This document shows, piece by piece, positions 37,329 through 47,700 of a stretch of 64,000 bases of DNA (position 1 is the stretch's first letter; the number at the start of each line of letters is the position of its first letter). A program made the position numbers and the translations under genes. The notes under the pieces are model-generated. The model had not been told where the DNA came from, ran no database searches, and was given only the letters and a program-made list of their open reading frames with translations. Origin of the DNA: Pseudomonadota bacterium (lineage in GTDB: Bacteria > Desulfobacterota > Desulfarculia > Desulfarculales > Desulfarculaceae); contig JAHJPG010000048.1 in the NCBI GenBank assembly GCA_018819925.1, positions 1 to 64,000 of the forward strand. Reading direction: 5' to 3'.

Positions 37329-38398
37329 ATCCATCGCCCGGATTCTGGAAGGGGAAACGCGTCCTGGTCACGGGCCATACCGGATTCAAGGGGAGTTGGC
37401 TGGTTCTCTGGCTCTCCCACCTGGGCGCCAGGGTTAGCGGCCTGGCCCTTGATCCGCCATCCGAGCCCAGCCTCTTTGACCTGGCCTGTGGACAAAGCCT
37501 TGAGCACCACGGCATAACCGACATCCGCTATCTGGAGCCGGTGATCGACGCCGTGGCCGAAGCGAAGCCCAAAATCGTGATCCACATGGCCGCGCAAGCC
37601 TTGGTGCGCCCATCCTACCAAGACCCGGTGGCCACCTTTGCCACCAACGTCATGGGCACCGTCCACATGTTTGAGGCGGTGCGCCGGGCCAAGGGCGTGG
37701 AGGCGATGGTCAACGTAACCAGTGACAAGTGCTATGACAACCGCGAATGGTTCTGGGCATATCGTGAGGACGAGCCCATGGGGGGTCACGACCCCTACAG
37801 CTGCTCCAAGGGCTGCGCGGAGTTGATTACCTCGGCCTATCGCAGATCATTCTTTGCGCCTGACAAAAACGCTCCGGCCCTGGCTTCCGCCCGGGCCGGC
37901 AATGTCATCGGCGGCGGCGATTGGGCCCAGGACCGCCTGGTGCCCGATTGCATCAGGTCCTTTTCAGCCGGCCAACCGGTTGAGGTGCGAAGCCCGAGCG
38001 CCACCCGGCCATGGCAGCATGTGTTGGAGCCGCTTTCCGGGTATCTGATTTTGGCGGAACGATTGTGCGGTGGCGGGGATTACGCCCAGGCCTGGAACTT
38101 CGGCCCGGGCGAGGAGGACGCCAAGCCGGTTTCCCATGTGGTGGAACGCCTAAGCGCCATCTGGGGCGGCGGCGCCAGTTGGCACACCAGCAGCGCTCCC
38201 CAGCCCCACGAATCCACCTACCTCAAAGTCGACCCATCCAAAGCGCGCGCCCGTCTGGGTTGGACCGCCCGGCTGAATGTGGACCTGGCCCTTGCCTGGA
38301 CCGCGGAATGGTATAAGCGCCAGTTGGCCGGAGAAGACGCCCGGGAGTTATGCCTGGAACAAATCCGGCAATACGAAGCCATGGGAAGCACCTCATGA
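37313..38398 (+). CDS. rfbG: CDP-glucose 4,6-dehydratase
   Basis: FWKGKRVLVTGHTGFKGSWLVLWLSHLGARVSGLALDPPSEPSLFDLA...VNVTSDKCYDNREWFWAYREDEPMGGHDPYSCSKGCAEL. Confidence 0.96.
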   Translation: MEAMVNPSPGFWKGKRVLVTGHTGFKGSWLVLWLSHLGARVSGLALDPPSEPSLFDLACGQSLEHHGITDIRYLEPVIDAVAEAKPKIVIHMAAQALVRPSYQDPVATFATNVMGTVHMFEAVRRAKGVEAMVNVTSDKCYDNREWFWAYREDEPMGGHDPYSCSKGCAELITSAYRRSFFAPDKNAPALASARAGNVIGGGDWAQDRLVPDCIRSFSAGQPVEVRSPSATRPWQHVLEPLSGYLILAERLCGGGDYAQAWNFGPGEEDAKPVSHVVERLSAIWGGGASWHTSSAPQPHESTYLKVDPSKARARLGWTARLNVDLALAWTAEWYKRQLAGEDARELCLEQIRQYEAMGSTS

Positions 38399-39630
38399 AA
38401 CAGACGCATTGCAGGGCTTGCGGCGCGGCGCTATCGCGCACTTTTGTGGACCTGGGCCTGTCTCCGTTGGCCAATTCCTTTGTGCCCGTTTCCAGGGCGG
38501 ATGAGCCGGAGATTTTTTATCCCCTGCATGTATTCGTCTGCGAGTCATGCTTTTTGGTGCAGTTGGAAGCCCAGGAAGCGCCGGAGAACATCTTCTCTGA
38601 CGAATACGCCTACTTTTCCTCCTACTCTTCCAGTTGGTTGGAGCACGCGGATCGCTACACCCAGGCCATGATCGCCCGCTTCGGCCTGGGCCCCGGCTCC
38701 CATGTAGCGGAGGTGGCGAGCAACGACGGCTATCTCTTGCAGTGGTTCCTGCAGCGCGGCATCCCGGTGACCGGCATAGAGCCAGCCGCCAACTGCGCCA
38801 GCGTAGCCATAGGAAAGGGCATAGAAACCGAGTGCGTGTTTTTCGGCGCCACCACCGCCAACGACATTGCCCAGAGACGGGGCCGTGCCGACCTGGTGGC
38901 GGCCAACAACGTTTTGGCCCATGTACCGGACCTGAAAGATTTTCTGGGCGGTTTTCGGGAAATTCTCAAACCCCAGGGGGTGGCCACCTTCGAGTTCCCT
39001 CATCTGAAGAACTTGATTGCCTTCAATCAGTTCGACACCATCTACCATGAGCATTTCTCCTACCTGGCCCTGCGCCCATTGCAAAGGGTGCTCGAGGAGC
39101 AAGGGCTCAGGATCTTCGATGTCGAGGAGCTTTCCACCCACGGCGGATCGCTGCGGGTCTTTGTTTGCCACCAAAAGGCCGGCTACCAGCAAGAACCGTC
39201 GGTTGAGTTGGTCCTGCGCGGCGAAGAGGCCGCCGGGCTTACCGATTTCGCCTGCTATGACTCCTATGCCCAGCGGGTCGTGGCGGTAAAGGACGCTCTG
39301 TTGGACTTCCTTATCGCGGCCCGCCGGGAGGGCAAGAGCGTTTGCGGCTATGGCGCGCCGGCGAAGGGCAACACCCTGCTCAACTACTGCGGAGTCGGGC
39401 CGGAATACATACCCTTCACAGTTGACCGCAACCCCGGCAAACAGAACACCCTTCTGCCAGGCACGCGCATTCCGGTCCTGGCGGTGGAAGAGATCGCCAG
39501 GCGAAAACCGGACTATATCCTCATCCTGCCGTGGAACCTTCGCGATGAGATAACCAGTCAAATGTCGTTCATACGTGAATGGGGCGGGCGTTTTGTCACC
39601 GCCGTCCCCACCATAGAAGTGTCTCCATGA
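38395..39630 (+). CDS. NDP-hexose C-methyltransferase (TylCIII-like) with N-terminal zinc motif
   Basis: CRACGAALSRTFVDLGLSPLANSFV...CESCFLVQLE; EVASNDGYLLQWF; TIYHEHFSYLAL; GYGAPAKGNTLLNYCGV; start overlaps the rfbG stop. Confidence 0.88.
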   Translation: MKQTHCRACGAALSRTFVDLGLSPLANSFVPVSRADEPEIFYPLHVFVCESCFLVQLEAQEAPENIFSDEYAYFSSYSSSWLEHADRYTQAMIARFGLGPGSHVAEVASNDGYLLQWFLQRGIPVTGIEPAANCASVAIGKGIETECVFFGATTANDIAQRRGRADLVAANNVLAHVPDLKDFLGGFREILKPQGVATFEFPHLKNLIAFNQFDTIYHEHFSYLALRPLQRVLEEQGLRIFDVEELSTHGGSLRVFVCHQKAGYQQEPSVELVLRGEEAAGLTDFACYDSYAQRVVAVKDALLDFLIAARREGKSVCGYGAPAKGNTLLNYCGVGPEYIPFTVDRNPGKQNTLLPGTRIPVLAVEEIARRKPDYILILPWNLRDEITSQMSFIREWGGRFVTAVPTIEVSP

Positions 39631-40157
39631 AGTTCCAGCCTCTTTCCTTGCCTGGCGCGATTTTGGTGGAGATCGCGCCCCTGTCCGATGAGCGCGGCTT
39701 TTTCGCCCGCTCCTTTTGCGAGGAGGAATTCGCCGCCGCCGGGCTGCCCACCCGGTTCCCGCAGATGAACCTATCCAGCAACACGCGCAAGGGGACGGTG
39801 CGCGGCATGCATTTTCAAGCGCCCCCCCATGAAGAGCCGAAATTGGTTCGTTGCATTCGGGGGGCCATACATGACGTGATTATCGACTTGCGGCGGCAAT
39901 CGCCCGCCTACTGCCAAAGCCTGGGGGTGGAGCTAAACGAGGACAACCATGCCGGGCTCTATGTACCGCCAGGGTTTGCCCACGGTTTTCAGACCCTGGC
40001 CGACTCGAGCGTGGTCTTGTACATGATGGGCAATACGTATCATTCGGAATCGGCCAGGGGAGTTAGGTGGAACGATCCCGCCTTTTCCGTAACTTGGCCG
40101 CTTCCCATTTCCGTCATATCCCACCGCGATGCCACCTACCCGGACTTCAAGGTATGA
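39627..40157 (+). CDS. NDP-4-keto-6-deoxyhexose 3,5-epimerase (RmlC-like)
   Basis: DERGFFARSFCEEEF...TRKGTVRGMHFQAPPHEEPKLVRCIRGAIHDVIIDLR...PPGFAHGFQTL. Confidence 0.9.
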   Translation: MKFQPLSLPGAILVEIAPLSDERGFFARSFCEEEFAAAGLPTRFPQMNLSSNTRKGTVRGMHFQAPPHEEPKLVRCIRGAIHDVIIDLRRQSPAYCQSLGVELNEDNHAGLYVPPGFAHGFQTLADSSVVLYMMGNTYHSESARGVRWNDPAFSVTWPLPISVISHRDATYPDFKV

Positions 40158-41077
40158 ACGGAGCCCGCGCAAAAAGGATTCTGGTTACCGGAGCCACCGG
40201 CTTCATTGGCCGCCACTGCATCCCCGCCCTCATTGAAAAGGGTTTCGAGGTTCATGCCCTAAGCTCCAGGGGAGCCCAACTCCCGAACGTAGATAGCCAT
40301 GAAGCCGACCTCATGAATCCCGGTGCAACAGCCGGGCTGTTGAGCGAGTTGACCCCAACCCATTTGCTTCATCTGGCCTGGTACGCCGAACCGGGGCTTT
40401 TCTGGAACTCCCGGGAGAACCTGGCCTGGGTGGCCGCTTCCCTGAACCTGTACCGCGCTTTTGTTGAAAACGGCGGCCGGCGTATGGTGGCGGCGGGAAC
40501 CTGCGCTGAATACGACTGGAATTATTCGGTCTTGGATGAATATGAAACGCCCATCAAGCCGGCGACGCTATATGGCGTGAGCAAGGCCGCCCTGCACAGC
40601 GTCCTTACCCGCGCGGCTGACCTCGATGGTTTGGCCCTTGCGTGGGGCCGGGTGTTTTTTCTTTATGGCCCGGGTGAAAAGCCCGGCCGGTTGGTCAGCG
40701 ACGTGATCCGTGGGCTTTTGCAGGGCCGGACGGTGGAAACCACCTCCGGCCTCCAGAAGCGCGATTTCATGCACGTGGCGGATGTGGCCGGCGCTTTCGC
40801 CGCGTTGTGCGACAGCGACGCGCAAGGATCGTTCAACATCGCCAGCGGTGAGGCCAGACCGCTTCATGAATTGCTCAAAGCCATCGGTGACATCACCGGA
40901 CGCCCGGACCTGCTACGGGTGGGAGCGCGCCCCATGCCCCCGGGTGAGCCCCCATGCCTGGCTGCCGCAACAACCCGCTTAACCCAGGAAGTGGGCTTTT
41001 GTCCGCGCCATGACCTTGAGAGCGGGCTCGGGGACGCCATTCAGTGGTGGCAAACCCACGGACTGCCCGAGGGATAA
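40154..41077 (+). CDS. NAD-dependent epimerase/reductase (SDR), NDP-sugar reductase candidate
   Basis: RILVTGATGFIGRHCIPALIEKGFEVHALSSRG...YGVSKAALHSVL; 4-nt overlap with the previous gene. Confidence 0.88.
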   Translation: MNGARAKRILVTGATGFIGRHCIPALIEKGFEVHALSSRGAQLPNVDSHEADLMNPGATAGLLSELTPTHLLHLAWYAEPGLFWNSRENLAWVAASLNLYRAFVENGGRRMVAAGTCAEYDWNYSVLDEYETPIKPATLYGVSKAALHSVLTRAADLDGLALAWGRVFFLYGPGEKPGRLVSDVIRGLLQGRTVETTSGLQKRDFMHVADVAGAFAALCDSDAQGSFNIASGEARPLHELLKAIGDITGRPDLLRVGARPMPPGEPPCLAAATTRLTQEVGFCPRHDLESGLGDAIQWWQTHGLPEG

Positions 41078-41082
41078 TTCCA

Positions 41083-41958
41083 ATGAAAGCTGCGGTCCTA
41101 TTCTTGGCGCGGGGCGTTGACGGGGGCCTGCCGGCTCTGGATTCGTTTTTGACCTCCTATCAAAGCCATCCCGCCGGGCACGAGCACAAGCTCTATATAA
41201 TTTCCAAAGGGTGGAAGAACCCGGCCCAGTTGGACCTACTTAGACGCCGGGCCCAGGAAGCCAACGCCGAGGTTATCGGTCTGCCCGACGACGGCTATGA
41301 CTGGGGCGCCTATTTTCGCGCGGCGGAACAAGTTCAAGAAGACTGGCTGTGCTTCCTCAACACCCATAGCCGTATTGAGCGGGATGGCTGGCTGGACATT
41401 CTGGTTGGAGCGGCCAGCCGGCCAGGGGTTGGCGTGGTGGGGTGTACCGGGTCATGGGGAACCATCCTGCCCACGTGGCGCTTCATTTGGCCCATTTGCT
41501 CCGACATCTTTCGAAACAAGGGTGTTTTAAAAGGAACCTATGGTTTGATAGGCTCCTTGCTGGTGTTTCCCCCGCGCTACCTTAGGTCTGTCGGGCATTT
41601 TTCAGATTTCCCCAACCCCCATGTGCGTTCCAATGCATTCCTAACCGCCCGGCGGCTCATCCTGGCCTTTGCCAAGGCCAATGCCATACCTCAAGAGAAA
41701 AAGGATGCCTTCAGGCTGGAGAGCGGCCGGTCAAGCTTCACCCGCTTCGTGGAAAAGCAGGGCCTCCAGGCGTTGGTGGCGGGCGCTGATGGCCGCGTGT
41801 TTAGCCCAAAGCAATGGCGGGAGAGCCAAACCTTTCGCATCCCCGGGCAGGCGAACCTGATTATTTCGGACAACCAAACCAGGGGTTACGACACCGGCAG
41901 CCGGGGAGTGCGCCGCATAATGGAGCTTTCGGCCTGGGGCAAGTTTTACAGCCGCTAG
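41083..41958 (+). CDS. Glycosyltransferase-like protein, uncharacterised family
   Basis: Nucleotide-diphospho-sugar transferase-like N-terminus; CFLNTHSRI, FPNPHVRSNAFLTARR, DNQTRGYD motifs shared with 43639..44703. Confidence 0.6.
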   Translation: MKAAVLFLARGVDGGLPALDSFLTSYQSHPAGHEHKLYIISKGWKNPAQLDLLRRRAQEANAEVIGLPDDGYDWGAYFRAAEQVQEDWLCFLNTHSRIERDGWLDILVGAASRPGVGVVGCTGSWGTILPTWRFIWPICSDIFRNKGVLKGTYGLIGSLLVFPPRYLRSVGHFSDFPNPHVRSNAFLTARRLILAFAKANAIPQEKKDAFRLESGRSSFTRFVEKQGLQALVAGADGRVFSPKQWRESQTFRIPGQANLIISDNQTRGYDTGSRGVRRIMELSAWGKFYSR

Positions 41959-42150
41959 GGTCATGCACCGGATGAAAATATCGGCAAACCAGCCGATGAA
42001 ATAGAGGGGAATCGCTCTAGCAAAAGTTGTGGGGGCTGGCACCATCGCGGTAAAAACATTCCGTATTAAATATTTCAGTCTCTTAAAAATTGATCATGGC
42101 AGCATGGAAACCATACGCGCGTTTTTTTAATTGGCACAAGAACCGTCGTT

Positions 42151-43575
42151 TCACTTACGGACAACAGGCGCCGATTCCACGCATTGCTCTGGGTTTCGAT
42201 AGGGCCCCAGCCGCAACCGCAGCAAATCCTTTTTTAGCTTAACCACAAATTCGGGGTTGGGATGAATGAATTTGTCCAAATCAGTGGTTTTTGCGCTTGG
42301 CAAATAAGCCGTTCTCAGTATTTTGTTGAATTCATGCGCCTCAACATAGACATGAGTGGCACGGATATAGGTAATTCCGCTCAAGAGAACGAAAAGTGCG
42401 ATAGCCAGGGCAGGCAAAGCGGAGTTCCACTTAGGACTTTTACGAGCAAGCGCGGTATCGCCCAGCCAGCCCTCGGCAAACCCCGCTGTCAGATAATAAA
42501 TTTGGCCGAGTAAAAGATATACGCCGAACATTGTATAGCGGCTGGAGTTGGCGTTGGAAATCCCGTATTCATCAAAGGCGCTCCTGCCCCAAGCAGTGAC
42601 TAGCGACGAAACAACGGCGAAGAGGGTAAACCCGACCAAAATCAAAGCGGCGGGGTGGCTATGCCGCAATCGCCCTTTGCCGTGCCAAATGAGCAAGACG
42701 GTGGAAAAAACAACCAAACATCCGCACAGCCCGCTAAAAACCGTGGAAAGGGGAATGTCAAATTGACGCTTAAATGGAAACCAAATAATACCGGCTAGAG
42801 GCATGCCCAGGTAAGCCAACGAAAACCATACCAGGCTGGCAATCCCCGGGTGCGTGTTTCCACCGGTGGGGGGAAGGCCCGGCAGATACATAAAAATGAG
42901 CACCACAAAGTTAATAATCCAGAAAATGGTCCAGCGGCCAGGCATCAAAACATTACGCCTGGTAATTTGCAAGGTGAGGATAACCGCAAAAAACGCAATC
43001 ACCCCATAGGTCAGGGTATAGGCTGCCAACCAACAAGCCAGCGCGCCAATCAAGTTGCCGGTCCACCGGTGCGGATTCAAAAAAACCGCCAGCATTCCAA
43101 GCGCGATGAACAGGTTGGCGGCGTTGAACTGAAACATCATGGACCACCAGTGGTTGTTGTGGCCGGTGGGGGAAAAGATTAGCAACGAAACCACCAACAG
43201 AGAAGCCGGCAACACCATGGGCCCGCCGGATTTGGCGATGCGGCGCAGCGCCCAAAAGTGACAGGCGGACACGCCCAAAATCGCCAAATATAAATACACG
43301 TATTCCGAGCGTAAATCCCAATCGGTGAACCTCGCATTGACCAACATTACGGCGCGGTAGACCAGCGGGCGCGTATGGTTGTGCGGGGCCCAGAGGCTGG
43401 ATATCTCGAATTTCCCGTCGTAAGAGGCGGCGACCCATTTTATAAGTTCGGTGTGGTCCCAAAAGGGAACCGTAATGACAGAATACTGAATGGCAAAAAA
43501 GACATAAAGCGCGGGGAGAAGCCCTAGAAAGAATAGCGCGGCCCTACATACTGCGATAGTTTTTTGTGTATGCAA
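42151..43575 (-). CDS. Multi-spanning membrane protein, possible GT-C-type glycosyltransferase
   Basis: 474 aa, ~10-12 TM; conserved-looking early soluble loop with acidic/His residues (PFWDHTELIKW...WAPHNHTRPLVYR). Confidence 0.6.
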   Translation of the reverse strand: MHTQKTIAVCRAALFFLGLLPALYVFFAIQYSVITVPFWDHTELIKWVAASYDGKFEISSLWAPHNHTRPLVYRAVMLVNARFTDWDLRSEYVYLYLAILGVSACHFWALRRIAKSGGPMVLPASLLVVSLLIFSPTGHNNHWWSMMFQFNAANLFIALGMLAVFLNPHRWTGNLIGALACWLAAYTLTYGVIAFFAVILTLQITRRNVLMPGRWTIFWIINFVVLIFMYLPGLPPTGGNTHPGIASLVWFSLAYLGMPLAGIIWFPFKRQFDIPLSTVFSGLCGCLVVFSTVLLIWHGKGRLRHSHPAALILVGFTLFAVVSSLVTAWGRSAFDEYGISNANSSRYTMFGVYLLLGQIYYLTAGFAEGWLGDTALARKSPKWNSALPALAIALFVLLSGITYIRATHVYVEAHEFNKILRTAYLPSAKTTDLDKFIHPNPEFVVKLKKDLLRLRLGPYRNPEQCVESAPVVRK

Positions 43576-43638
43576 TATGTTTATCCGCAGCTTGGCCTCG
43601 ATTGACTAATTGCGTATCCGCACTTAACAAAATAGTTT

Positions 43639-44703
43639 TCACTTCCACGCAACATCAAAGGGAATGCCAAACACTGAAACATAGGCTGGCGCATCTCCCA
43701 ATGCGCTTCCCCAAGTCATGTAGGCCAACACATTTCTTTGTAAAGGATTCATCCCAACAAATCCTTTGGTTTGATTATCCGCGACCATCAATTTTTCCTG
43801 TTTGCCAAGTCTAAATGTCTCACTTTGCGGCCATTGCTCAACATCATAAACATTGCCATCACTGTTTACAATTACTGCTCTCAATCCTTTATTCAATATG
43901 GAACTAGTCAAACCTTCGGGACCGCTTTCAAACAAGTAAGATTGGTTTTTGGTCATCCTGAAGTTATTATTTAAAAAACAGGCCAAATGCTTACGTCTAA
44001 CCATAAAACAGTTTGTTCTAATGCTCGGATTTGGAAAAGGCGGATAACCTTCTATAAACGAGAACACTCCATTGGCAGCAGTCAACTCTTTCCAGTATTC
44101 TTCAAACAACGTATTGTATTTGTCATGGTATTTGATCCGAGGGGCATAGTTGGGCAGATAACTATATATGAAGCGCCTCGCAGACTTTTGTTGCAACCAA
44201 AATGCTGCATGCTCATCAAATATAGTTTTGTAATGTAAATATAACCTATAATTGTATTTCAATGCTCCTTGGGAGCATAACCACACGGCCTTGCTAATCA
44301 ATTTATATGAGTTAAACAAAGACTCATATGATGCGGAAGCACCGGCGATGCCAATCCCATCCTTAGCCAGTGCGTCATGGAGAAAGTATAGCCACTGGTT
44401 GCAGTTGATCTCACTGAATGTGTTCAAAAAACAAAAAACGTCGATATCGGAAAATTTTTCAGCTGCGATCAGATATGCGTCGATATCGGTCATATCGTCA
44501 TCAACACTCACCCAACGGTCTTCCATGTTTTCGAACAGCCGCCTTGATGCCTCCATTTCTACCGGAGCGAATCCCTTATAAATGGTGATGAACTCGTGAT
44601 CCATGCCCGGATCGGCCTTTTTGTACGAGCGGATAAAGTTCTCTACGGGAGCAACGCCCTCGGCGCTCCTGTTTAAATATGTCACCGCGACTTTGTGAGC
44701 CAT
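43639..44703 (-). CDS. Glycosyltransferase-like protein, paralogue of 41083..41958
   Basis: MAHKVAVTYLNRSAEGVAPVENFIRSYKKADPGMDHEF...CFLNTFSEI...FPNPSIRTNCFMVRR...QWPQSETFRLGKQEKLMVADNQTKGF. Confidence 0.6.
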   Translation of the reverse strand: MAHKVAVTYLNRSAEGVAPVENFIRSYKKADPGMDHEFITIYKGFAPVEMEASRRLFENMEDRWVSVDDDMTDIDAYLIAAEKFSDIDVFCFLNTFSEINCNQWLYFLHDALAKDGIGIAGASASYESLFNSYKLISKAVWLCSQGALKYNYRLYLHYKTIFDEHAAFWLQQKSARRFIYSYLPNYAPRIKYHDKYNTLFEEYWKELTAANGVFSFIEGYPPFPNPSIRTNCFMVRRKHLACFLNNNFRMTKNQSYLFESGPEGLTSSILNKGLRAVIVNSDGNVYDVEQWPQSETFRLGKQEKLMVADNQTKGFVGMNPLQRNVLAYMTWGSALGDAPAYVSVFGIPFDVAWK

Positions 44704-44752
44704 AGTCCGAATGTCACCTATGTGCAGTTGACACCAGCAATCGTTTCGTGAG

Positions 44753-47700
44753 TCATTTGAAAACGTATGGGCAATGCAACCCGTAGCGGGAAAGCGCCGA
44801 GGATCCGCCATTTATATTTTGCCTAGGCCTGCGATCGGCCTGTGATATCGGAGGCCAGGGGCTGGTTGATCGGGCAACAACCAAAGGTGAAAAAACGACA
44901 CCCCATTGGGCTGCAACCAGTCTTTCGCAGGTGTCCAAAACCCATGCGCATAAAGAAGAAAGATCCTCAGGCGGCTGGACGCCGACTTCCTCCAAGGCCC
45001 GTAGGCGGAAAAAGGCAAGAGAAGGCCCGGTGCTGATTACGCTCTGGGCCTTGAGCGCCAAGGCGTAGGGCCCGGGATAAGTCTCCCCGCGTCCCATCCA
45101 CGGGCTCTCCACCCCCCCGGCCCCATTGTTCACAAAACAGCTCTCAACAACCAGACCGTTCTCGTCTATTATTCGGCCGCCTACCGCGCCGATGTGCGGG
45201 TGCAAACCAAACAACCGCGCCGCTTCGTTAAAGACGCCCCCCGCCTCCATTGAAGCGCTCCCAGCATTCGCCACGATGAATTCCCCCCTCGGTGGGCCTT
45301 CATGCTCGCCGCCGGCCATGTAATCGCCAATCCATACAAACTCTGACAGGTCAATTTCCGGCCGCGAGATATAGAGTTCTTTCGCTCCCCGGTCTATCGG
45401 CCAAGTTTCGATCGCATAAAGTTCGGGGTTGGCGGCCCGGTCTATCTGTCCTTGCAGGACATGCCGTACCGAGTCCAGGGATCTGGGGTCACCCTCGGGC
45501 TTGTTGGTGGTGGAGCCGGAGTGTTGCCGCCAGTGATAGAGAATCTCGGGGCAGTGCTCGATCCGTCCTCCGGCGTTGGCGATCCGCGTTACGCTGTCCC
45601 AGTCCTGACACCAGTTGGCGCCGGGGTCTGAGTACAGTTCCCGCTCCAAGGCGGAGCTTCGTTTTATGGCCAGCAAATGCCAGATGTAAGAGCTGTCAAG
45701 GTTCAGCACGGGATCAAAGACGGAGCGCAGATATGGAGCTGCCGGTTTTCCCTGAGCCAGCAAATCCTCATCGGAAAAAATCATATCTGGTTCATTAAGG
45801 CGCTGGATTTCGCGCGCCAGTATCTGGATGGCGTCCGGGGTGAGTAAATCATCGGCGTCCACCGGCACTACGTATTGCCCCACCGCGCTTTCCAACCCTC
45901 GCCGCAGGGCCCCGATTATGCCCAATGATTGCGTTTCCACGATCAGAGTGGCGCCCCACTCGTCCTGGGATTTGGCCCCAATGTGCTCCAAGTGCCCCTC
46001 TGTAACGGGGCCGTTGACCACTATGACCCATTGCGCGGGGCTAAGGGTTTGGTTGACTATGGATTCTGCCAAGTCATCCAGCAAGGCGAGGTCGCTTTTC
46101 TCGTAAACAGCCGTCAGAATCGATATACTGGCGGGGTCACGGGGCATGGGGTATCGCCCTGCCCTGCGTATGATTTCCCGGTCAAACCAATCTTTGTACT
46201 CCAAGGCGCCTTGCTGGAGGCCAGCCAAGTGCCGCTCCCGCTGGGCTTGGCTGACTGGGGCGTAGGACGTTCCCGCTTCAAGGCCCAGCCTGGGAGAGAG
46301 CAGATGCTCCTCGGGCAACAGGCGCCAAAAACGAGACAGGAAGCCCGCTCTGGCGTCTGGTGCCGCTGTGTCTTCAGGTGTCTTTTGGGCGGAGGCGCTC
46401 ATGAATGGAGAAAACACCACGCGCTGTCCCGCCTCTCTGGCCAGCCCACCAAGCCAGGGGCCCAGCATGTTCAGCGGCGCCTTCTCCTCCGCCAGTTGAC
46501 TTAAGACGCTTTTCAGGAAATCACCCCGGACCACGCAGTGTCCGCTGGACACGGCCGACACCGAATGAGGTTTCCACATCTGCGCAAAATATCCCGGGTC
46601 CGATAGCGTCCGGCCGCGATCCGGGCAGTCGAAGCCTTGCCCGAACCCGAAGATGGCTGGGCCGCCGATCACCTCATCGCCGTCATGCAAAGCGCCGCCC
46701 ACCATCGCCGCGTCGGGAAACAACTCGAGCAGGCCCATGGCGTCCCAGAGCCACTCGTCATCATCGGGCCGCACTCCATCCCAAATGAGATGCACGAGTT
46801 CGGCGTCGCTTTGGTTCACAATCTCGGCCAGGCGCGTTACGCCTTCTTCCGGCTTTATGGAAACGACCTTTTGCCGCTGGCTTTCATCGCCCCGGAGACC
46901 GGCCGGGTTGCCGCCAATGGCGACCGAAAGCGAGGGCGCCGGGCTATTTCGCCTCCGCCTGAACCACCAATCCACGCTCTTGTTGAAGAACCTGCTGTAA
47001 ACCAATTCAAGTTGCGGTGCGTCGGCATGCTCCAAAAATCGCTGCAAAACCGTGCGGTGCGAATCCGAGATAAATGACTTTGAGTCTATGTTTTCCGCCG
47101 TGGACTGGTCATGCATCCGCCAGCTATAAAGCACTTCAGGCACGTGAACTGGAGTATCTCCCGCCATTATGAACCTGAAAAAGCTATCCCAGTCGTGACA
47201 GCCTTCGGCCCCTGCGTCTTTGTAGAGGCCGAGTTCCAACCCCTTTTGGCGGTCAATGGCGCAAAGGTGCGCGATGTAGCAGGAGTGCGCGAACAAAACT
47301 GGGTCCCAATCCGGCTTGAAGTAAGGCTGGATAAACTGCTTGCCTGTTAGTTTGTCCTCGTCGGTGTAGAGCAAGGGTGGGTATCCGGCTTCATGCAGGG
47401 TGCGGGTGATGACATGAACGCAATCAGGCTCGACAAGATCGTCGGAGTCCAGGGGCAAGATGTAGCGCCCCGTGGCGCGTTCCAGACAATGCCGCATCCC
47501 TCCAATTATGCCCAGATTCGCATCCACCCTTTGCAAACGCACGCAGGGATTCTTGGCGATATCATTCAAGGCTTCCCTGGTTTCCGGGCGCGTGGAGCCA
47601 TTGTCCAGAATCAGCCATTCAAAATTGGCCCCGCCGTCCTGCATAAAAAGGGAACTGGCCAGGTCAGCGAGGTATTGAGGTTCCGTGTCATAGGCGGATG

